From Moraxella osloensis (GTDB taxonomy: Bacteria; Pseudomonadota; Gammaproteobacteria; Pseudomonadales; Moraxellaceae), in contig NZ_CP014234.1 in the NCBI RefSeq assembly GCF_001553955.1, positions 558,001-622,000 on the forward strand: a DNA stretch of 64,000 nt, given 5' to 3'. The first letter of the stretch is position 1, and every line of letters begins with the position of its first letter. A program made the translations under genes and the position numbers. This document shows positions 9,929-19,406 of this stretch, piece after piece. The notes under the pieces were generated by a model. The model was given only the letters and a program-made list of their open reading frames with translations. It was not told where the DNA came from and searched no databases.

Positions 9929-10215
9929 ATTGCGTGGTAAAATAAAAACACAATATATAGATTTGCAAATGTCAATGAATTTAATTACTAATTTTTTTCA
10001 TATGCAAATATGTATATATTTCAATACCTTATAAATTTTACCCTTAAAAATCAAATCCTTGGGTGGATTGCAATTTCTATATGTTGTTATCTATAATAGC
10101 CAAGCACACTGGCTTGTTGCTCATTTTCAACTGATTTATGTATTAGCTGATTGATTTGTTAACTGATACTGCTACGCCACTTGTCCTGAACTTTGATTGA
10201 AGAAGATTCACCGCT
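9929..10215. other. Intergenic region upstream of nrdB
   Basis: AT-rich region with no gene. The only structured element I see is an NrdR-box-like palindrome at 10074-10089. The nrdB promoter should lie here, but no clear -35/-10 pair stands out. Confidence 0.45.
10074..10089. promoter_or_regulatory. Candidate NrdR box upstream of nrdB
   Basis: TTTCTATATGTTGTTA keeps the core of the NrdR consensus (C-W-A-T-A-T, then T-W-G-T) at 10 of 16 positions. NrdR is the usual repressor of ribonucleotide reductase genes and normally binds two boxes about 30 bp apart; a second one is not obvious here. Confidence 0.35.
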
Positions 10216-11349
10216 ATGTCATATTCCATCTTTTGCCAAACCAAAAATGACCCATTGCTTGAGCCGATGTTTTTTGGTCAGCCTGTCAATGTGGCACGTT
10301 ACGACCAACAAAAATTCCCTGTTTTCGAGCAGTTGATTGAAAAGCAATTGTCGTTTTTTTGGCGGCCAGAAGAAATTGACGTCTCCAAAGACCGTTTGGA
10401 TTTTAGCAACTTGTCAGTGCATGAACAGCATATCTTCTTAAGCAACCTAAAATACCAAACCTTGCTTGATTCGATTCAAGGTCGTAGTCCCAATGTCGTG
10501 CTGCTGCCGCTGGTGTCGATTCCTGAGCTAGAAACTTGGATTGAAACATGGTCATTTTCTGAGACCATCCATTCTCGTAGCTATACCCATATTATTCGTA
10601 ACGTGGTCAATGACCCAAGCAAAGTATTCGAAGATATCGTTGACAATCCTTTTATCCTAGAGCGCGCCACAGGGATTGCCAAGTTCTATGACGAGCTGTA
10701 TCAACTGTCTCAGCTATATAACCTATACGGTGAGGGTCGTCATGTCATCGATGGCAAACCCGTTGAGGTTAATTTACGCCTGCTTAAAACCAAATTGTAT
10801 CTATGCTTGGTGGCTATCAATGTGCTAGAAGCGATTCGTTTTTATGTGTCGTTTGCTTGTTCATTTGCCTTTGCTGAGCGCAAACTGATGGAAGGCAATG
10901 CCAAAATCATCAAAATGATTGCCCGTGACGAAGCGCTTCATCTAAACGGCACCCAGCATATGATTAATTTGATGCAATGGGGCAAAGATGACCCTGACAT
11001 GGTAGAAATCGCCCAAGATTGCCAACAGCAAGCCATTGAAATTTTCAAAGACGCGGCTGAACAAGAAAAAGCATGGGCAAAATATTTGTTTAAAGATGGC
11101 TCAATGATTGGCTTGAATGAAAATATCTTGGTGCAATACGTTGAGTACATTACCAATCTGCGTATGGATGCGATTGGCTTACCGCCGATTTTTGGAGCGA
11201 TTAAAAATAACCCAATTCCATGGATTAATGCTTGGCTGTCCTCAGACAACGTACAAGTTGCGCCCCAAGAGTCAGAAATCACCTCTTACTTAGTCGGTCA
11301 AATTGATGCAGAGCTGAGTGATGATGCGTTTGATGATTTTGAATTGTAA
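10216..11349 (+). CDS. nrdB: Class Ia ribonucleotide reductase, beta subunit
   Basis: Radical-generating small subunit that, with NrdA, reduces ribonucleoside diphosphates to deoxyribonucleotides. 377 residues. Iron ligands and the radical tyrosine are visible: Asp85 (LLDSIQG), Glu116 and His119 (SFSETIHS), Tyr123 (RSYTHI), then [10 protein letters not shown] and ARDEALHL for the second half-site. The C-terminus DDAFDDFEL is the acidic tail that docks on NrdA. The ferredoxin gene yfaE follows after 19 bp, but the nrdA gene is 32 kb downstream at 43695, which is unusual because nrdA and nrdB are mostly adjacent. Confidence 0.97.
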   Translation: MSYSIFCQTKNDPLLEPMFFGQPVNVARYDQQKFPVFEQLIEKQLSFFWRPEEIDVSKDRLDFSNLSVHEQHIFLSNLKYQTLLDSIQGRSPNVVLLPLVSIPELETWIETWSFSETIHSRSYTHIIRNVVNDPSKVFEDIVDNPFILERATGIAKFYDELYQLSQLYNLYGEGRHVIDGKPVEVNLRLLKTKLYLCLVAINVLEAIRFYVSFACSFAFAERKLMEGNAKIIKMIARDEALHLNGTQHMINLMQWGKDDPDMVEIAQDCQQQAIEIFKDAAEQEKAWAKYLFKDGSMIGLNENILVQYVEYITNLRMDAIGLPPIFGAIKNNPIPWINAWLSSDNVQVAPQESEITSYLVGQIDAELSDDAFDDFEL

Positions 11350-11368
11350 TTAGGCAATATAATCGATT

Positions 11369-11629
11369 ATGGCATGGATTTTTACCAACAATACGCAGTT
11401 TTATCTGCATGACGCCGAGACGTTGCTACAAGGCATGCTTCGCTCAAAAATCCTTGCCAATCACCAATGCCTTGAAGGTTACTGCGGTACTTGTAAGCTC
11501 AAATACCGCCGTCGCCACCATGACACCCGTATCGAATACATCAATGAGCCACTGGTGATGTTAGACGATGATGAAATCCTGCCCTGCTGTTGTCAAGTCA
11601 GAGGGGCAATCGAGCTTGATATCGATTGA
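11369..11629 (+). CDS. yfaE: 2Fe-2S ferredoxin for NrdB cofactor maintenance
   Basis: 86-residue plant-type ferredoxin. The cluster cysteines are Cys34, Cys39 and Cys42 (CLEGYCGTC) plus one of Cys73-75 (LPCCCQ), in the order C-x4-C-x2-C...C. YfaE delivers electrons to rebuild the diferric-tyrosyl radical cofactor of NrdB. The position 19 bp behind nrdB supports this over other small ferredoxins, and the two genes are probably cotranscribed. Confidence 0.9.
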   Translation: MAWIFTNNTQFYLHDAETLLQGMLRSKILANHQCLEGYCGTCKLKYRRRHHDTRIEYINEPLVMLDDDEILPCCCQVRGAIELDID

Positions 11630-11898
11630 TTTACCAAAATAACCCGCCAAAAACTGCGCGAAATGCCGCATAAAGCGAAAACTTACCCGCTTTGCCTTTA
11701 ATTTTCTCCCTGCGAACCTCATAAATCGCTATAATAATAGGTTGACTACCGCTTTTTAACCATACTAAATCTTTATTTAGTCCTCGACTGTCATTTGCAG
11801 GGTGTATCCCTTGATAAAAATGAAGAAATACAGTCATTAGCTTATTTGTCGTGCTATTACATTATTTATTTTTTTAACCAATATCAAAGCGAGCCCTC

Positions 11899-13803
11899 AT
11901 GAGCGAACATTCAACTTCTCAATTAGCCACGCTGATTCAATTAGGTAAAGAGCAAGGTTATCTCACCTATGCTGAGATTAATGACCAACTCCCCGAATCG
12001 GTAACTGAAAGTGACCAAATTGATGATATTATTCAAATGCTCACAGACGTTGGCATCAAGATTTTTGAGACCGCGCCTGATGAAGATGACATTATGCTTA
12101 GCGATGATGCGGATGATGACGAAATTGCTGTTGATGAAGCCGCCGCGGTACTTGCCTCAGTAGAATCTGAGCCAGGTCGCACCACTGACCCTGTGCGTAT
12201 GTACATGCGTGAGATGGGTACGGTCGACCTACTCACCCGTGAAGGCGAGATTGCGATTGCTAAGCGTATCGAAGATGGTATCCGCGATGTACAACATGCC
12301 ATGACCTTTTGGCCAGGTACGGTGGCCATGCTCATTAATGAATACCGCCAAACCTTTGAAGGTGAAAAGAAAATCTCTGATATTATTACCGGTTTTCTTG
12401 ACCCTGAAGCCGCTGATGTCATTGCGCTTGCCGATGACGAAGAGGTAGAAATCGCGTTACCGATTATCAAACCCAAAGTCAAAGACGAAGAAGCCAAAGA
12501 TGAACTCGACGATGAAGCCGAAAACGCCGATGAAATAGAAGAAGTCGATGGCGGCGTCAGTGAAGATGCCGATACTGAAGAAGCCAGCGGTCTTGACCCT
12601 GAAGAAGTGCGTCTGCGCTTTGAAGAATTAGAGCAATTGTTCACCAAGGTCAATGATTTATTAGCCACCCATGACCGTGATAGCGAGGTGGTAAAAGCGG
12701 CGATGAATGAGCTTGCCAACTGCTTTATGCTGTTTAAGCTCAATAGCCGCATCTCTGACAATATCATGAATATGATGCGTGAGGTGTATGAAGACGTGCG
12801 TAAAAACGAACGTCACATCATGAAACTGGTGATTCGCCGCGGTAAAATGCCAAAAGATGAGTTCCGTAAAACCTTTCCGCATAATGAAACCAACCTTGAC
12901 TGGCTCCCTAACCGTATCGCAGGCAAACCGGCCTTTGCCGACACGTTAGAGCGCGTACTTGATGAAGTGCTACAGTATCAGCGGCGTATCCAGCAGCATG
13001 AGCAAAATCTTGGCATGAGCATCGACCAAATGAAAGTGGTCGCACGTAACATGTCTGTGGGGGAAGCCAAAGCCCGCCGCGCCAAAAAAGAAATGGTTGA
13101 GGCAAACTTACGTTTGGTCATCTCGATTGCTAAAAAATACACCAACCGCGGTTTGCAGTTCCTTGATTTGATTCAAGAAGGTAACATTGGCTTGATGAAA
13201 GCGGTAGATAAATTTGAATATCGCCGTGGTTATAAATTCTCCACTTATGCCACTTGGTGGATTCGCCAAGCCATCACCCGCTCGATTGCAGACCAAGCGC
13301 GTACCATCCGTATCCCTGTGCACATGATTGAAACCATCAATAAAATCAACCGTGTATCGCGCCAGCTATTACAAGAAATGGGACGTGAGCCTACCCCTGA
13401 GGAATTGGGCGAACGCTTAGAGATGGACGAAGTCAAAGTCCGTAAAGTACTCAAAATCGCCAAAGAGCCCATCTCAATGGAAACCCCTATCGGTGATGAT
13501 GAAGACAGTCACTTGGGTGATTTTATTGAGGATTCAAGCATCTCAAGCCCCGTGGATGAAGCAACGGCACAAGGGTTAAAAGAAGCTACCCGTGAAGTGT
13601 TAGCCAACCTCACTGAACGTGAAGCCAAAGTGCTTAAAATGCGTTTTGGTATTGATATGTCTACCGACCATACCTTAGAAGAAGTGGGTAAACAATTTGA
13701 TGTGACCCGTGAGCGTATTCGTCAGATTGAAGCCAAAGCGCTGCGTAAACTGCGCCACCCTTCTCGCTCTGAACATCTACGTTCATTCTTAGAGAATGAT
13801 TAA
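11899..13803 (+). CDS. rpoD: RNA polymerase primary sigma factor RpoD (sigma-70)
   Basis: Directs RNA polymerase to housekeeping promoters. 634 residues. It has region 1.1 at the start, region 1.2 ([11 protein letters not shown], about residue 97), a highly acidic D/E-rich non-conserved insert (about 175-235), regions 2.1-2.4 ([20 protein letters not shown] to [20 protein letters not shown]), region 3 with [11 protein letters not shown], and region 4.2 ([18 protein letters not shown]) ending in SFLEND. An ATG with a short purine-rich AAAGCGAG upstream is the start. The 269-bp upstream gap holds TTGACT at 11743 as a possible -35 element. A strong terminator follows. Confidence 0.98.
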   Translation: MSEHSTSQLATLIQLGKEQGYLTYAEINDQLPESVTESDQIDDIIQMLTDVGIKIFETAPDEDDIMLSDDADDDEIAVDEAAAVLASVESEPGRTTDPVRMYMREMGTVDLLTREGEIAIAKRIEDGIRDVQHAMTFWPGTVAMLINEYRQTFEGEKKISDIITGFLDPEAADVIALADDEEVEIALPIIKPKVKDEEAKDELDDEAENADEIEEVDGGVSEDADTEEASGLDPEEVRLRFEELEQLFTKVNDLLATHDRDSEVVKAAMNELANCFMLFKLNSRISDNIMNMMREVYEDVRKNERHIMKLVIRRGKMPKDEFRKTFPHNETNLDWLPNRIAGKPAFADTLERVLDEVLQYQRRIQQHEQNLGMSIDQMKVVARNMSVGEAKARRAKKEMVEANLRLVISIAKKYTNRGLQFLDLIQEGNIGLMKAVDKFEYRRGYKFSTYATWWIRQAITRSIADQARTIRIPVHMIETINKINRVSRQLLQEMGREPTPEELGERLEMDEVKVRKVLKIAKEPISMETPIGDDEDSHLGDFIEDSSISSPVDEATAQGLKEATREVLANLTEREAKVLKMRFGIDMSTDHTLEEVGKQFDVTRERIRQIEAKALRKLRHPSRSEHLRSFLEND

Positions 13804-13817
13804 TGTTCTCTCCATCC

Positions 13818-13849
13818 AAAAAAGCCGAGATGATGTTCTCGGTTTTTTT
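13818..13849 (+). terminator. Intrinsic terminator of rpoD
   Basis: AAAAAAGCCGAGA and TCTCGGTTTTTTT form a stem around a 6-nt loop, 15 bp after the rpoD stop codon. Confidence 0.88.
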
Positions 13850-14030
13850 ATGGGCGAGTTTGTGAATGTGATTTTTCTATAATTTTTCTATAAATGTGGC
13901 TTTTTATGAATGGGGTTATGGATAGGTTTATAAATGGCGCTTTTTTCAACGCCAAACCGCAACGTCTTGAAATTATCGGTTTTACCCTCATTTAGATCCT
14001 AGAGAAATTTATACAACCTTAGGTGATGCT

Positions 14031-14375
14031 ATGAACGATAAAACAATTACGCTTAATAACTTGGAAGCCGCTGCATGTAGTACGCGAGCGGCGAAACCTA
14101 CGGATATCCAGCACCCAGAATTGTGGAATTTTCCCATGGATTATCCGTTAAGTATCATCGGTCATGAGGGTCACAAAGAGACGCTGCTCGATGAAGTAAA
14201 ATTAATTTTGGGTAGTTTATTTCCTGAATTTGATTTGGCAAGTTTGACTATCAATCCATCGCGTACCGGTCGTTTCCACTCCGTACGCGCTAATGTGTAT
14301 TTGACAGACGCCGAGCAAGTCAACAGCTTGTATAAAATGCTCGATGAAGCGGCAAGTATTCGTACCGTATTATAA
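14031..14375 (+). CDS. ybeD: YbeD/DUF493 (UPF0250) family protein
   Basis: 114 residues. The C-terminal 85 residues match the small ferredoxin-like fold of the YbeD family: FPMDYPLSIIGHEG, then FDLASLTINPSRTGRFHSVRANVYL and a final helix LYKMLDEAASIRTVL. Its biochemical role is unknown; in E. coli it lies near lipoate-attachment genes and is thought to be an allosteric regulatory domain, but no lip genes are nearby here. The start is ATG 14031 with TTAGGTG upstream. It is a monocistronic gene flanked by terminators on both sides. Confidence 0.8.
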   Translation: MNDKTITLNNLEAAACSTRAAKPTDIQHPELWNFPMDYPLSIIGHEGHKETLLDEVKLILGSLFPEFDLASLTINPSRTGRFHSVRANVYLTDAEQVNSLYKMLDEAASIRTVL

Positions 14376-14414
14376 ACCTATCATGGTTAAAAATAGCACG
14401 AGTGATTGACGTAC

Positions 14415-14451
14415 AAAAAAGCGGGATACATCAGTTATCCCGCTTTTTTTT
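14415..14451. terminator. Bidirectional terminator between ybeD and the lipoprotein gene
   Basis: AAAAAAGCGGGATA and a matching TATCCCGCTTTTTTTT arm sit around a short loop between two convergent genes. A tracts and T tracts on both sides let it serve both strands. Confidence 0.85.
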
Positions 14452-14497
14452 ATCTGTTTTATATGGGTCATCAGCAGTTGATGCTTCGTTTGCCCGA

Positions 14498-16903
14498 TTA
14501 TTGGCTCAAAAGTAACAACTGATAGGCGGCTTTGTAGGCATCATAATCAAAATCATAGCTCGCTTCAAAGTGAGGTTTGAGTTTTTCAATTAACTCATCA
14601 TCTTCATCAGATAGGCTGATATGCTTGGCTTGGGTCTGCATGTCTTCGATAGCGATTTCGCCGAGTAATTGATTAAACTTATCGAGCGCCTGCGTTTGCT
14701 TGGCGATATCGACAGCCGTGGATGCAGATGCAGTATCAGCGTAGCTAGATTGCTGGCTGGCTGCCTGTTCTTGGGTGGTGGCTGTGTCGATTTTTTCACA
14801 GATTTTGGCAAGGCGGGTGCGTGATGTTTTATCAAGTTTATCTGTGTCCAACAGCACCGAACAAGCTTGTTGTTCTTCGCTTTCCTCTACAATATCTACT
14901 GCCGCTGTAGCTTCCGCCGCCACTGCCGGTGCACTTTCTACATCGCTGGCTACATCGCTGGCTACATCGCTCGGTTTGTCGCTGATAGTTTGATACAACT
15001 GGCTAAATATCTGGGCGTCAGATTTGCCTTGGGCTTTAAGTTTGGCAATTTGTTGCAAATATTGTTGATTGCGATAGGTTTTATCAACAATCCCTGCGAT
15101 ATGTTCAGCAAGTTCCTCATCGACATACGCATCAGTGTCTGTAACCGCTTCTTGCTGACGGATATCAGTATTTATGACCGCATAATTATCAGCATGTATT
15201 TTTGCAAGTTTGGTTGCAGCGGCGTTTAGCGCCGCCATATCTATTTCACTCAGGCTTGCTTCATCTTTTTGCAGCACAAACTGGTAAGTATAAAGGGTGA
15301 CAAAGGTCTCGACAAACCCTTTGTTTTGTTTGAGTAGGCTATAGGACAAGGCTTCTAAATTCTTATCACTGTCAAAGACTTTGGATTGTTTTGTCGCCGC
15401 CCATAGATTGTTATCTTTTGATGCTTGTTGCCAAGTGATTGCCTTGTTGAAGATATCAGGATTGACGCGGGCTTTGCCATAATCATAAAAATTAACCACT
15501 GTGCGCATTTGGGTCTTAGGCTGATTGGTAGTCAGCGTGGTTTTTTCAAATGCTGGCAAATCACTCATTGCCACCATATTGAGGAGTTGATTTTGGCGGT
15601 TGAGTCCATAGCTGATACGGATGTCGTCATCCATTGAGATAAAGCTGCTATTTGCCTCTTTGCTTATCTCAGCTTGCAGCGCTTTAAAGGCTTGCGGATT
15701 GGCGTCAATGATTTTTGCCAGGGCAGCGGCACTGACCAATTTGTCTGATTGGTATTTGTCAAAGGCTGCTAAGGCTTTTGCAGTTTGACCCAATTCGTCA
15801 CTGGTTGATTCGTCTGTGGTTGACTCGTCGGTGGCTGTTTGAGTCTCTAAACTGTCCATTGCCTCTGCAGCATCGGCACTGGCTGGGTCAGCAGCGCTGT
15901 CATCTGATTGCGAGCGCATTTTATCAATGGCTTCATACAGGCGCATGGCAGATTCATACGCTTTTTCCTCAACGCTTGCCAACTCATGGCTGTCAAAGGC
16001 TTTTTTCATCAGATACCGTGGGCTAACAGCAAGGCTACCAAGCTGCTTTAGCTCATCATCTTTGACAAAATCGGCTGTATTGATGAATGATTTTAGGTAG
16101 CGCCTATTGACGTGGAAAAACAGCAAATACTCCGCTAGCATTTGATTGTAGCCAATTCGGTAGCCAATGCGCTGGCTCACACCTTTGGCTTTATCTTCAG
16201 CAGTCAAAGCCAATGGCTGATAATCGCTTTCTTTGGCAAGGGTGGCATTTAGCAGTGACATCTGTTCAAATACCTTGAATAAGGCTTTTTTATCTATCTT
16301 TTTATCTTTTAGCAGTTTGCTATAGTCATATTCAATGTAGCGTCCATCATATTGCGGGTCGGTGGCAAACTCAGAGAGCCCCGATAAGTCAGCATATACT
16401 TTGGAGCGGGCAAAGTCAGCCGCCAGTGGCACTTTGATAAACGCCCCTGCATTGTTCTGCACGTAGCGAAATTCAGGCACGATTGACATTTGCCCTCGGC
16501 GAAGATCTACCACACCTGTGGAGGCAAACTCAAAGCGCTTGGTTAAAATATCCATCACTTGCCCCACTTCGCTTTGTTCACGGGTTTGGTGATTGACCCC
16601 CTCTGTGACCAATGCTTGTTGGCGAGCATCAAGGTGCTTCGCTGTGCTCAGCTGCCCGATAAGTTTTAAACGATTAGGGCTTGCAGCTAACGCTTGTGCG
16701 CTACGTAAGGGCGGGCGCACCACATTGACTCGATAGTCATAAGCATAGCTTTGGCGACTGACCAAATTTTGGTTGGCTTGCAATATTCGTTGAGACAGCG
16801 GTTGACTCGCGCTAGGCTGCGTGGCACAGCCGTGAATCCCCAGCATGACAATAGCAAAAGTGAGAGGTTTGATACAAAAGGTGATGGCTTGTTGCGCATT
16901 CAT
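14498..16903 (-). CDS. Large uncharacterised lipoprotein, 801 residues
   Basis: I do not recognise this family. The N-terminus is a lipoprotein signal peptide: a hydrophobic stretch at about residues 14-25 and a lipobox ending in HGC, with Cys26 the likely lipidated residue, followed by ATQPSASQ. The mature part is long, mostly helical and rich in A, Q, D and K, with two low-complexity linkers: a T/S/D/E segment near 350-375 and an Asp-Val-Ala-Ser repeat near 635-655. No catalytic motif stands out. It is probably anchored in the outer membrane facing the periplasm. ATG 16903 has AAGGAAG 7 nt upstream. It is divergent from the ATPase operon at 17148, with which it shares a 244-bp control region. 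Confidence 0.8.
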   Translation of the reverse strand: MNAQQAITFCIKPLTFAIVMLGIHGCATQPSASQPLSQRILQANQNLVSRQSYAYDYRVNVVRPPLRSAQALAASPNRLKLIGQLSTAKHLDARQQALVTEGVNHQTREQSEVGQVMDILTKRFEFASTGVVDLRRGQMSIVPEFRYVQNNAGAFIKVPLAADFARSKVYADLSGLSEFATDPQYDGRYIEYDYSKLLKDKKIDKKALFKVFEQMSLLNATLAKESDYQPLALTAEDKAKGVSQRIGYRIGYNQMLAEYLLFFHVNRRYLKSFINTADFVKDDELKQLGSLAVSPRYLMKKAFDSHELASVEEKAYESAMRLYEAIDKMRSQSDDSAADPASADAAEAMDSLETQTATDESTTDESTSDELGQTAKALAAFDKYQSDKLVSAAALAKIIDANPQAFKALQAEISKEANSSFISMDDDIRISYGLNRQNQLLNMVAMSDLPAFEKTTLTTNQPKTQMRTVVNFYDYGKARVNPDIFNKAITWQQASKDNNLWAATKQSKVFDSDKNLEALSYSLLKQNKGFVETFVTLYTYQFVLQKDEASLSEIDMAALNAAATKLAKIHADNYAVINTDIRQQEAVTDTDAYVDEELAEHIAGIVDKTYRNQQYLQQIAKLKAQGKSDAQIFSQLYQTISDKPSDVASDVASDVESAPAVAAEATAAVDIVEESEEQQACSVLLDTDKLDKTSRTRLAKICEKIDTATTQEQAASQQSSYADTASASTAVDIAKQTQALDKFNQLLGEIAIEDMQTQAKHISLSDEDDELIEKLKPHFEASYDFDYDAYKAAYQLLLLSQ

Positions 16904-16960
16904 TGAGCTTCCTTAACAAATTTTATCATAAATCCTATCTTTATAACTGAATTGATTTTT

Positions 16961-17002
16961 TTTGTAAACAAAAAGCCAGTGTTATACTGCCGTGTTTACA
17001 AA
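16961..17002. promoter_or_regulatory. Inverted repeat around a promoter-like TATACT
   Basis: TTTGTAAAC (16961-16969) and GTTTACAAA (16994-17002) are perfect inverted copies with centres 33 bp apart, about three helical turns. Between them lies TATACT (16983-16988), a good -10 element for the plus strand. Two copies of one operator on either side of a -10 suggest repressor binding that could control the ATPase operon and perhaps the divergent lipoprotein. Confidence 0.5.
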
Positions 17003-17059
17003 GATAATGGGTAATCTAACGGAGTTTTGCTATCATACGGATTAAATACCGCAAAATTG

Positions 17060-17134
17060 CTTAAAAACCACTCATTTAAAAACCCATCACTTAAAAACCA
17101 ATCACTTAAAAACCAATCACTTAAAAACCAATCA
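17060..17134 (+). repeat. 15-bp tandem repeat, five copies
   Basis: Five consecutive 15-bp units; the last three are identical CTTAAAAACCAATCA (17090-17134) and the first two have one to three changes. The array ends 13 bp before the ATPase start codon, so it lies in the 5' untranslated leader and may change length between strains. Confidence 0.9.
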
Positions 17135-17147
17135 GAAGAACCCTTGT

Positions 17148-18053
17148 ATGTCGCAACTTAATCTACCCGCTAATCTTAGTTTACCCACTAACCTAGAACA
17201 CTTACTCACCCAATTTTTACAGGCGCAGCTGCCCAAGCCCATACAACTTGACTCAAGCGTGCTTGCCTACCGCTGGCAATCCAATAGCCGCACGGGCAGC
17301 GGTGAACTGGTGCCTTTAACCGTGGATTTGCGATTGACGTTGGATGATTTGCTTGGTATTGAGGTGCAAAAAAATAAACTGATTCAAAACACCCGCCAAT
17401 ATTTAGCAGGCTTACCTGCCAATCATGTACTCATGACAGGCACCCGTGGCGCAGGAAAATCGTCGCTCATTCGGGCATTGCTCAATCAGTATAAAGCGGA
17501 TGGTCTTCGTATTATCGAAGTGTCACGAGATGATTTGGTGATGTTAGAGCCGATTCGCCAAGCGGTACGAGACCTTCATACAACCCAGCCCAATCATGGC
17601 TGTCATTATGTGGTGTATTGTGATGACTTAGCGTTCAATGGGCAAGATGAGAATTATCGCACGCTCAAAAGTGTGCTCGATGGCGCGCTAGATAGTGAGC
17701 AAGACAAGCTACTGGTCTATGCGACCAGTAACCGCCGTCATCTACTACCGCAACTGATGAAAGACAATGTGAGCATTTATAATGGGCAAACCGATGAAGT
17801 CAATCCGTATGAGACGATTGATGAAACCGTGTCGTTGTCTGACCGCTTTGGGCTGTGGCTGTCGTTTCATCCCATGACCCAGCCTGTGTATTTGGATATT
17901 TGCGTGCATTATTTGGCGCAAGCAAGTTTGCCCTTTGATGAGCAAGCAAAAGCCGCTGCCTTGCGCTTTGCCAGTGAACGGGGTGGACGCTCTGGGCGCG
18001 TGGCTTATCAGTTTAGTCGGTATTTTATTGGCATGAAAGGGTTGAAAAATTAA
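17148..18053 (+). CDS. DUF815-type AAA+ ATPase
   Basis: 301-residue cytoplasmic ATPase. It has Walker A GTRGAGKSS (about residues 99-107), Walker B HYVVYCDDLAF (about 153-163), a sensor-1-like ATSNRRHLLP (about 194-203) and a sensor-2-like GGRSGRVAYQFSRYF near the C-terminus, the arrangement seen in DUF815 proteins. Its substrate is unknown. GAAGAA lies 7 nt before ATG 17148. It is the first gene of a four-gene run: the next start is 1 nt beyond its stop codon. Confidence 0.8.
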   Translation: MSQLNLPANLSLPTNLEHLLTQFLQAQLPKPIQLDSSVLAYRWQSNSRTGSGELVPLTVDLRLTLDDLLGIEVQKNKLIQNTRQYLAGLPANHVLMTGTRGAGKSSLIRALLNQYKADGLRIIEVSRDDLVMLEPIRQAVRDLHTTQPNHGCHYVVYCDDLAFNGQDENYRTLKSVLDGALDSEQDKLLVYATSNRRHLLPQLMKDNVSIYNGQTDEVNPYETIDETVSLSDRFGLWLSFHPMTQPVYLDICVHYLAQASLPFDEQAKAAALRFASERGGRSGRVAYQFSRYFIGMKGLKN

Positions 18054-18054
18054 C

Positions 18055-19404
18055 ATGTACGCAAACCAAGACCAACTCACAGAACTGGTGCGCAGGCTGG
18101 AAGAAAAACAGCATATTTTTGCCGCCGACCCTATCCTTATCACGGAAAAACTACAACATGAGTCGGGCGAACCGCTGATCAAACTGCACCGCCGTGCCTC
18201 ACGCATTGATAATGACGGTAAACTTGCGCAGCTACTTGCCACCATTGATACCCGCGTCAATGGCGTGATTTGGGGATTGACTGTGCTGTGGTTTATTTTG
18301 GGCTTTGTCGCGTTATTTGGCTTGATGCAAGCGCAGGTAGTGAACTTTTTTTATGTCCTAGCCAGTTTATTAGGGTTTAATACCATTATTTTGCTGGTTT
18401 GGCTCGGTTGGATGCTATTCTCACCGCGCAACAAACCCAGTTTTTTTGGGTCATTTTTTACCCCGGCAGCCCTAGTGCGTGGCAAAGATGTTGTCACCCA
18501 AACGGCGGTTGAACTGTATCAAGACCAGCTTAATCACGTTGGTACCAAATGGTACGTCAGTCGTATCAGCCACCAGTTTTGGTTAGCCAGTCTATCGGGG
18601 ATGTTGGTCTCATTAATTCTATTGTTATTGGTCAAAAATTATAATTTTGTGTGGGAATCAACCCTACTGCAAGACAGCAACGTGGTGGAAGTGGTCAAGC
18701 TGATGTCTTGGCTCCCCAACTGGGTAGGCTTTCCCACGCCAACGGCGCAAGATATTATCACCGCTCAGATGAATCCTGAAACCACGCCACAGATGATTTC
18801 GTTTCGCTGGGCGATGTTGTTAATCGGCAGCCTACTGATGTACGGTATCGTGCCACGTTTGCTCGCATGGCTATGTTGTCTGATAATGGTACGCTCAAGC
18901 CGTATGAAGCTTGATATCAAACAGCCGTATTATCAAAAAATTATCGATTTTTGGCAGCGCAAAGTGATTGACCCCGATGACAGCCCTGCTGAGCAAAAAC
19001 CTATCGCGCCCACTGCCCAAATCAGCCTAGCCAATAAACTTGCCGTGTTACTCGAATACCCGCAAGCCAACCCGCAATGGTATGCCAAAACCGTCGGCAT
19101 GGCGGCGCAAAACTTTGGTCGTATCGATGATCGTGATGACTTGGAAAAACTGATTGCCTACCTTCAAAGCAACCCTGTTCAAGTGCTCGTCGGTATCTCC
19201 AATCTCGCACTCCCCGACCGTGGTACTCTGCGAAAACTCGATAATATCGCAAGCGCGGCAAAAGGCGGTATGATTGTGCAACTGCTCGATGCCAATCAAG
19301 GCTACCTGCCAAGTCCGAGCGAAATTGAAACCATCAAAGCCCGTCAACTACAATGGGAAACCGCGTTGGCAGAACGCCAGATTGCCTTAGTAAGAGAAAA
19401 TTAA
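18055..19404 (+). CDS. DUF2868-type integral membrane protein
   Basis: 449 residues. A soluble, charged N-terminus of about 70 residues is followed by four predicted membrane segments: about 75-97 (VIWGLTVLWFILGFVALFG), 102-122 (FYVLASLLGFNTIILLVWLG), 180-200 (LSGMLVSLILLLLV) and 262-285 (LIGSLLMYGIVPRLLAWLCC). The C-terminal 150 residues are cytoplasmic and acidic. GIVPRLLAWL and the overall layout match DUF2868 proteins, which in other proteobacteria are encoded directly before DUF3482 GTPases, as nearly here. Its function is unknown. The gene starts 1 nt after the ATPase stop, which implies translational coupling. Confidence 0.7.
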   Translation: MYANQDQLTELVRRLEEKQHIFAADPILITEKLQHESGEPLIKLHRRASRIDNDGKLAQLLATIDTRVNGVIWGLTVLWFILGFVALFGLMQAQVVNFFYVLASLLGFNTIILLVWLGWMLFSPRNKPSFFGSFFTPAALVRGKDVVTQTAVELYQDQLNHVGTKWYVSRISHQFWLASLSGMLVSLILLLLVKNYNFVWESTLLQDSNVVEVVKLMSWLPNWVGFPTPTAQDIITAQMNPETTPQMISFRWAMLLIGSLLMYGIVPRLLAWLCCLIMVRSSRMKLDIKQPYYQKIIDFWQRKVIDPDDSPAEQKPIAPTAQISLANKLAVLLEYPQANPQWYAKTVGMAAQNFGRIDDRDDLEKLIAYLQSNPVQVLVGISNLALPDRGTLRKLDNIASAAKGGMIVQLLDANQGYLPSPSEIETIKARQLQWETALAERQIALVREN

Positions 19405-19406
19405 CC

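Noticed and set aside
12033..12767. 244-residue serine-rich ORF antisense to rpoD
   Set aside because: It is the reverse shadow of the acidic Asp/Glu-rich part of rpoD, whose codons read as serine on the other strand.
17060..17134. CRISPR-like array
   Set aside because: The units are directly adjacent with no unique spacers and only 15 bp long; it is a plain tandem repeat and no cas genes are present.
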